From JALZKA01 sp963734015 (lineage in GTDB: Bacteria > Actinomycetota > Thermoleophilia > Solirubrobacterales > 70-9): a stretch of DNA of 64,000 nt. Every line of letters begins with the position of its first letter. Position 1 is the first letter of the stretch. The DNA is taken from NCBI GenBank assembly GCA_963734015.1, contig CAVTFG010000017.1, positions 124,001-188,000 on the forward strand. The letters are read 5' to 3'. This document shows, in pieces, positions 61,112 to 64,000 of this stretch. A model generated the notes under the pieces. It searched no databases, had not been told where the DNA came from, and saw only the letters and a program-made list of their open reading frames with translations. The translations under genes were made by a program, and so were the position numbers.

Positions 61112-61975
61112 GTGAACGCCCCGCTACTCGCCGTCGACGGTCCCTCATTGCTCTACCGCGCATTCTACGCGCTACCGGACTCGATCAAGGACGAATCCGG
61201 TCGGCCCGTCAACGCCCTGCTCGGCACGACCAACCTCGTCCTCCAGGAGATCGAGCGCCACGAGCCACGCGTGGTGGTCCTCTGCTTCGGCGCGGAGGCC
61301 GCCGAGTACCGGGTGGAGCTTCACGACGGCTACCACGCCGACCGCCCCGAGGTGCCGGACGACCTCCAGCCGCAGTGGGATCTCGTCCCCGAGTTCTTCG
61401 GCGCCTTCGGGTGGGTCGTGAGCACCCACCAGACGCTGGAGGCGGACGATCTGCTCGGCAGCTACGCCCGGCTCGAGACCGAGGCCGGTGGACGCGCGCT
61501 GCTCCTGACCGGAGACCGCGACATGTACCAGTGCGCCTCCGACGACGTGCTGGTCCTCTACCTCTCGACCGGCGTGCGCGGCGCCACCGAGGTCGGGCCG
61601 GACGAGGTCCGCGAGCGCTACGGGATCGGTCCGGAGCTGGTGCCCGACTTCATCGCCCTGCGCGGCGACCCGTCCGATGGGATCCCGGGCGCCAAGGGCG
61701 TGGGGGCCAAGACCGCGGCCGACCTGCTGCGCGAGCACGGCTCGCTGGAGGGCGTGCTGGAGCACGCCATCGGCGAAACCCGACCGGCGCTCCGCAAGAA
61801 CCTGCTGGGCGCGAAGGACGCACTGGTCGACTACAAGGACATGGCAACGCTCCGCGACGCCGGCGTCAAGCGACCCGCGGACTCGCCGACCGATTGGGAG
61901 GGCGGCGCCGCGGCGGCGGAGAAGCTCGGGATGAACCGCTTGGCGGAGCGCCTGCGCCAGAAAGCAGCCGCCTGA
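61112..61975 (+). CDS. 5'-3' exonuclease (PIN-like, H3TH domain)
   Basis: This protein of about 287 residues has NAPLLAVDGPSLLYRAFYAL, PVNALLGTTNLVLQEI, CFGAEAAEYR, EADDLLGSYARLETEAGGRA LLLTGDRDMYQ and the helix-three-turn-helix GDPSDGIPGAKGVGAKTA. These are the acidic metal-binding residues and DNA-binding segment of PolA-type 5'-nucleases. Unlike PolA it has no polymerase domain. It may act in Okazaki fragment processing or repair. GTG 61112 is chosen over GTG 61103, three codons earlier. Confidence 0.87.
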   Translation: MNAPLLAVDGPSLLYRAFYALPDSIKDESGRPVNALLGTTNLVLQEIERHEPRVVVLCFGAEAAEYRVELHDGYHADRPEVPDDLQPQWDLVPEFFGAFGWVVSTHQTLEADDLLGSYARLETEAGGRALLLTGDRDMYQCASDDVLVLYLSTGVRGATEVGPDEVRERYGIGPELVPDFIALRGDPSDGIPGAKGVGAKTAADLLREHGSLEGVLEHAIGETRPALRKNLLGAKDALVDYKDMATLRDAGVKRPADSPTDWEGGAAAAEKLGMNRLAERLRQKAAA

Positions 61976-61983
61976 GTCGGCGC

Positions 61984-62838
61984 TCAGGCGTAGCGGCGGG
62001 CCGCGTCGCCGGCGGCGCGCCCGTACGAGCCGCCGAACAGCACGGCGTGCACCAGCAGCGGCAGGAGCTGCCAGAGGGCGACCCGGTCGTGGTGCTCCTC
62101 GGCGAGCGGGTACGCCTCGTCGTAGGCGGCGAAGATCCGGTCGCTCGGCGCGCCGAACAGCCGCAGCATCGCCAGGTCGATCTCGCGGTGGCCGCCGTAG
62201 GCGGCCGGATCGATCATCCAGGCTCGTCCGTCGCGCCCGCCGAGGACGTTGCCGCTCCACAGGTCCCCGTGTAGGCGCGCCGGCTGCTCCGCGGGCCCTG
62301 CCAGACCCGCGATCCGGTCGCAAACCAACTCCACGGCGGCGCCGTCCCCCTCGGTGAGACTGCCGCCGTCGCGCGCTCTCGCGACCAGAGGCAGCAGCAG
62401 GTCCTGGGCGTACACCTCGTGCCAGGCGGCCCTCTCCTCTATCGATAGCCCGACCGAGCCGAGCCTGAGCGTGCGATCCGGCGAACCCGGCGGCAGCGCG
62501 CCGTGGGCGGGCGCTCCCGCGCGGTGGAGCGCCGCCAGATCGCGGCCCAGCTGCTCCGCTCCGGCCGAGCCGAGGGCGCCCGGCTCGATCCACTCGAGGG
62601 CGAGCCACGGCTCCGTGTCGCCGACGCCAAGCACCTCCGGGACCGGTGCGTCGGCGCCCGCCAGCCACCGCAGGCCGGCGGCCTCCGCCTCGAAGTCCGC
62701 CACGCTCGCGTCCGAGCGCGACTTCACGAACGCGACCCGGCCTGACTCCAGTTCGACCCGCCAGGCGTCGTTGATCGAGCCCCCGGCGACGGATCGCGCG
62801 TCAGCAACGGGCTCGCCCAGGTCGGGCAGCGGGCTCAC
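61984..62838 (-). CDS. Fructosamine kinase family protein
   Basis: This 284-residue APH-like kinase has GGSINDAWRVELESGRVAFV (Gly-rich loop and Lys), PVPEVLGVGD, the catalytic loop HGDLWSGNVLGG and the metal-binding WMIDPAAYGGHREIDLAMLRLFG. This is the FN3K signature. It phosphorylates the 3-OH of ketosamines (fructosamine, ribulosamine) on proteins or small amines, which then decompose, repairing glycation. GTG 62838 overlaps the LMW-PTP stop by four bases. Confidence 0.87.
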   Translation of the reverse strand: MSPLPDLGEPVADARSVAGGSINDAWRVELESGRVAFVKSRSDASVADFEAEAAGLRWLAGADAPVPEVLGVGDTEPWLALEWIEPGALGSAGAEQLGRDLAALHRAGAPAHGALPPGSPDRTLRLGSVGLSIEERAAWHEVYAQDLLLPLVARARDGGSLTEGDGAAVELVCDRIAGLAGPAEQPARLHGDLWSGNVLGGRDGRAWMIDPAAYGGHREIDLAMLRLFGAPSDRIFAAYDEAYPLAEEHHDRVALWQLLPLLVHAVLFGGSYGRAAGDAARRYA

Positions 62839-63302
62839 GGGCGGTCGTTCAAGAGGTCGTCGAGCAGCGCGCGACAATTGCGCTCGACGATCTCCACGAC
62901 CTCGGCGAAGCCCTCCTCGCCGCCGTAGTAGGGATCGGGCACGTCGTGCGCATCGCCGTCGCCGTGCTCGCGCAGCAGCGTGACCCGGCCGCGCGCATCC
63001 CCGTCCGGCGCCAGGCGCAGCAGGGCGTCCCGGTTCGAGCGATCCATGGCGACGAGCAGGTCGTAGCCCTCGAAGTCCGCCTCGTCCACCTGGCGGGCCG
63101 CGCCCGTCAGCTCCACCCCCCGCTCCGCGGCCGCCGCGACCGAGCGCGGGTCCGGTGGGTCGCCGACGTGCCAGCCTCCCGTCCCCGCGCTCTCGACCTC
63201 GATCTCATCGTGGAGCTCCGCCTCGGCGATAAGCGCGCGCATGACGGCCTCCGCGGTCGGCGAGCGACAGATGTTCCCGGTACACACGAACAGGACTCGC
63301 AT
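62835..63302 (-). CDS. Low-molecular-weight protein-tyrosine phosphatase
   Basis: This 155-residue phosphatase has the P-loop CTGNICRS (Cys7, Arg13) at the N-terminus and the general acid Asp in VPDPYYGG. The family length is normal. It is translationally coupled to the fructosamine kinase, where LMW-PTPs are known to act as ribulosamine-5-phosphate phosphatases in the deglycation route. Tyrosine phosphatase activity in exopolysaccharide control is the alternative, but no capsule gene is adjacent. ATG 63302. Confidence 0.92.
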   Translation of the reverse strand: MRVLFVCTGNICRSPTAEAVMRALIAEAELHDEIEVESAGTGGWHVGDPPDPRSVAAAAERGVELTGAARQVDEADFEGYDLLVAMDRSNRDALLRLAPDGDARGRVTLLREHGDGDAHDVPDPYYGGEEGFAEVVEIVERNCRALLDDLLNDRP

Positions 63303-63346
63303 CGGAACGCGAGGCTAGCGGCGTCGTTCCGCGGGTGGAGTGCCAG

Positions 63347-64000
63347 CTACGCCGCTTCGCTGTACGCGGGCTCCGCGCCGTCGTCGGGCGTGAGCTCGGT
63401 GACTTCGGCATCCTGTGCCTCCACCGGCTTCAGGACGCCGACCGCCAGCGCGATCGCCGCGCCGAGCAGGCCGACGGCGACGAAGTACGCGAGCTGGTAC
63501 CCGTCGACCAGGGCCGAGGCCTGCGAGGCCCCTTCTGCGACCAGGTTCTCGGTCCGCGTCGTCGAAAGGGTCGCCAGGACCGCGAGCCCGAGCGCGCCAC
63601 CGACCTGCAGGGTCGTGTTCGTAAGCCCGCTGGCGAGCCCCGCGTCCTCCGGCGTCGCGCTCGACATCGCGAGGGTCACCACGGACGGGAACACCAGCCC
63701 GGCTCCGATGCCGAGCAGGATCATCGTCGGCAGCATGTCGGTCGCGTACGTAGCGTCGACCGGCACCTGGGTGAACAGGAGCAGCCCGGCTCCGACGAGC
63801 GCGAGGCCGGCGATCAGCGGCGTCCTCGCGCCGTACCGCATCACGAGCCGGTCGGTGACGCCCACCGAGAAGACCCCGATCAGCGCCGCCACGGGCAGGA
63901 ACGCCAGCCCGACTTCGACCGCGCCGTAGCCGAGCACGCCTTGCATGTAGAGCGCGCCGAGGAAGAACACGCCGTAGAGCCCGGCGACCATCAGGACCTG
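63347..64000 (-). CDS. MFS transporter, DHA2-like, truncated by window edge
   Basis: This is the C-terminal part of a major facilitator transporter; the N-terminus is beyond the window end. At least six hydrophobic helices are visible, including GVFFLGALYMQGVLGYGAVE VG, TMILLGIGAGLVFPSVVTLA, and a last helix before the tail PVEAQDAEVTELTPDD. The GxxSGxxNTxxQ-like motif GLASGLTNTTLQVGGALG is characteristic of the DHA2 (14-helix) drug-proton antiporter group. Substrates cannot be inferred. Confidence 0.87.
   Translation of the reverse strand, partial: QVLMVAGLYGVFFLGALYMQGVLGYGAVEVGLAFLPVAALIGVFSVGVTDRLVMRYGARTPLIAGLALVGAGLLLFTQVPVDATYATDMLPTMILLGIGAGLVFPSVVTLAMSSATPEDAGLASGLTNTTLQVGGALGLAVLATLSTTRTENLVAEGASQASALVDGYQLAYFVAVGLLGAAIALAVGVLKPVEAQDAEVTELTPDDGAEPAYSEAA

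Noticed and set aside
1..64000. CRISPR array, rRNA operon or replication origin
   Set aside because: No regularly spaced repeat series, rRNA-like stretch or DnaA-box cluster was seen on reading the window.

Overview
The window is a gene-dense, very G+C-rich bacterial chromosome segment with frequent GTG starts, strong G/C bias at third codon positions, tRNA genes without encoded CCA, and DtxR/IdeR-like iron boxes. Together with the gene families present (PucR-type regulators, DUF6812, AAA/TPR cyclases, YtoQ, amphi-Trp, DUF2252, several SDRs) this points to an actinobacterium, most likely of the Thermoleophilia/Solirubrobacterales type. That placement is inference. No rRNA, CRISPR array, intact integrase, transposase or replication origin was seen.

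Layout. 1-8 kb: a broken YceI gene, SnoaL, cupin, a DHFR-like protein and an enolase-superfamily enzyme, a secreted DUF1080/Ig-like protein, an unfamiliar frameshifted Cys/His plus membrane protein, an MBL hydrolase and a basic histone-like protein. 8.7-16.6 kb: a lone PilB/GspE ATPase, a PlsC-type acyltransferase, a stearoyl-type desaturase divergent from a PucR-type regulator across an AT-rich palindrome, CsaA and a zinc alcohol dehydrogenase. 16.6-24.6 kb: an SDR, then a complete oligopeptide ABC transporter (binding lipoprotein, two permeases, two ATPases) and an alpha/beta hydrolase. 24.6-28.4 kb: the proline catabolic pair (PRODH and P5C dehydrogenase). 28.4-32.3 kb: an EfeO/FTR1 iron uptake operon behind an iron box. 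32.4-36.6 kb: a short-chain dehydrogenase, threonine dehydratase, 1-Cys peroxiredoxin, VOC protein and an orphan histidine kinase.

36.6-46.5 kb is the most unusual part. It holds two neighbouring segments, each bracketed by a direct repeat of the 3' end of a gene: 48 bp of tRNA-Ser (36631 and 42442) and 35 bp of ytoQ (42811 and 46503). In both cases the intact gene is at the right edge and the displaced 3' copy at the left, the geometry left by site-specific integration. The first segment carries a PAP2 phosphatase, an overlapping lipid kinase/amphi-Trp/DUF2252 operon, a cation/proton antiporter and a SHOCT protein. The second carries a SnoaL protein and a 1064-residue cyclase-AAA-TPR regulator.

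46.5-64 kb: a TrpB-like enzyme, a flavin monooxygenase, a second tRNA-Ser, a Bcp peroxiredoxin, an AbiEi/DUF559 gene, TadA, a UspA protein opposite a 28-residue hydrophobic peptide, a cyclophilin, a cyclase, a secreted S15-type esterase, a DEAD-box helicase with a structured leader, a second desaturase behind an iron box matching the one at efeO, a 5'-nuclease, a fructosamine kinase/LMW-PTP repair pair, and a truncated MFS transporter.

About ten genes show single-base frame breaks, mostly in short G/C runs. At this density assembly or sequencing error is as likely as gene decay, so those entries are marked as frameshifted and not as certainly dead.
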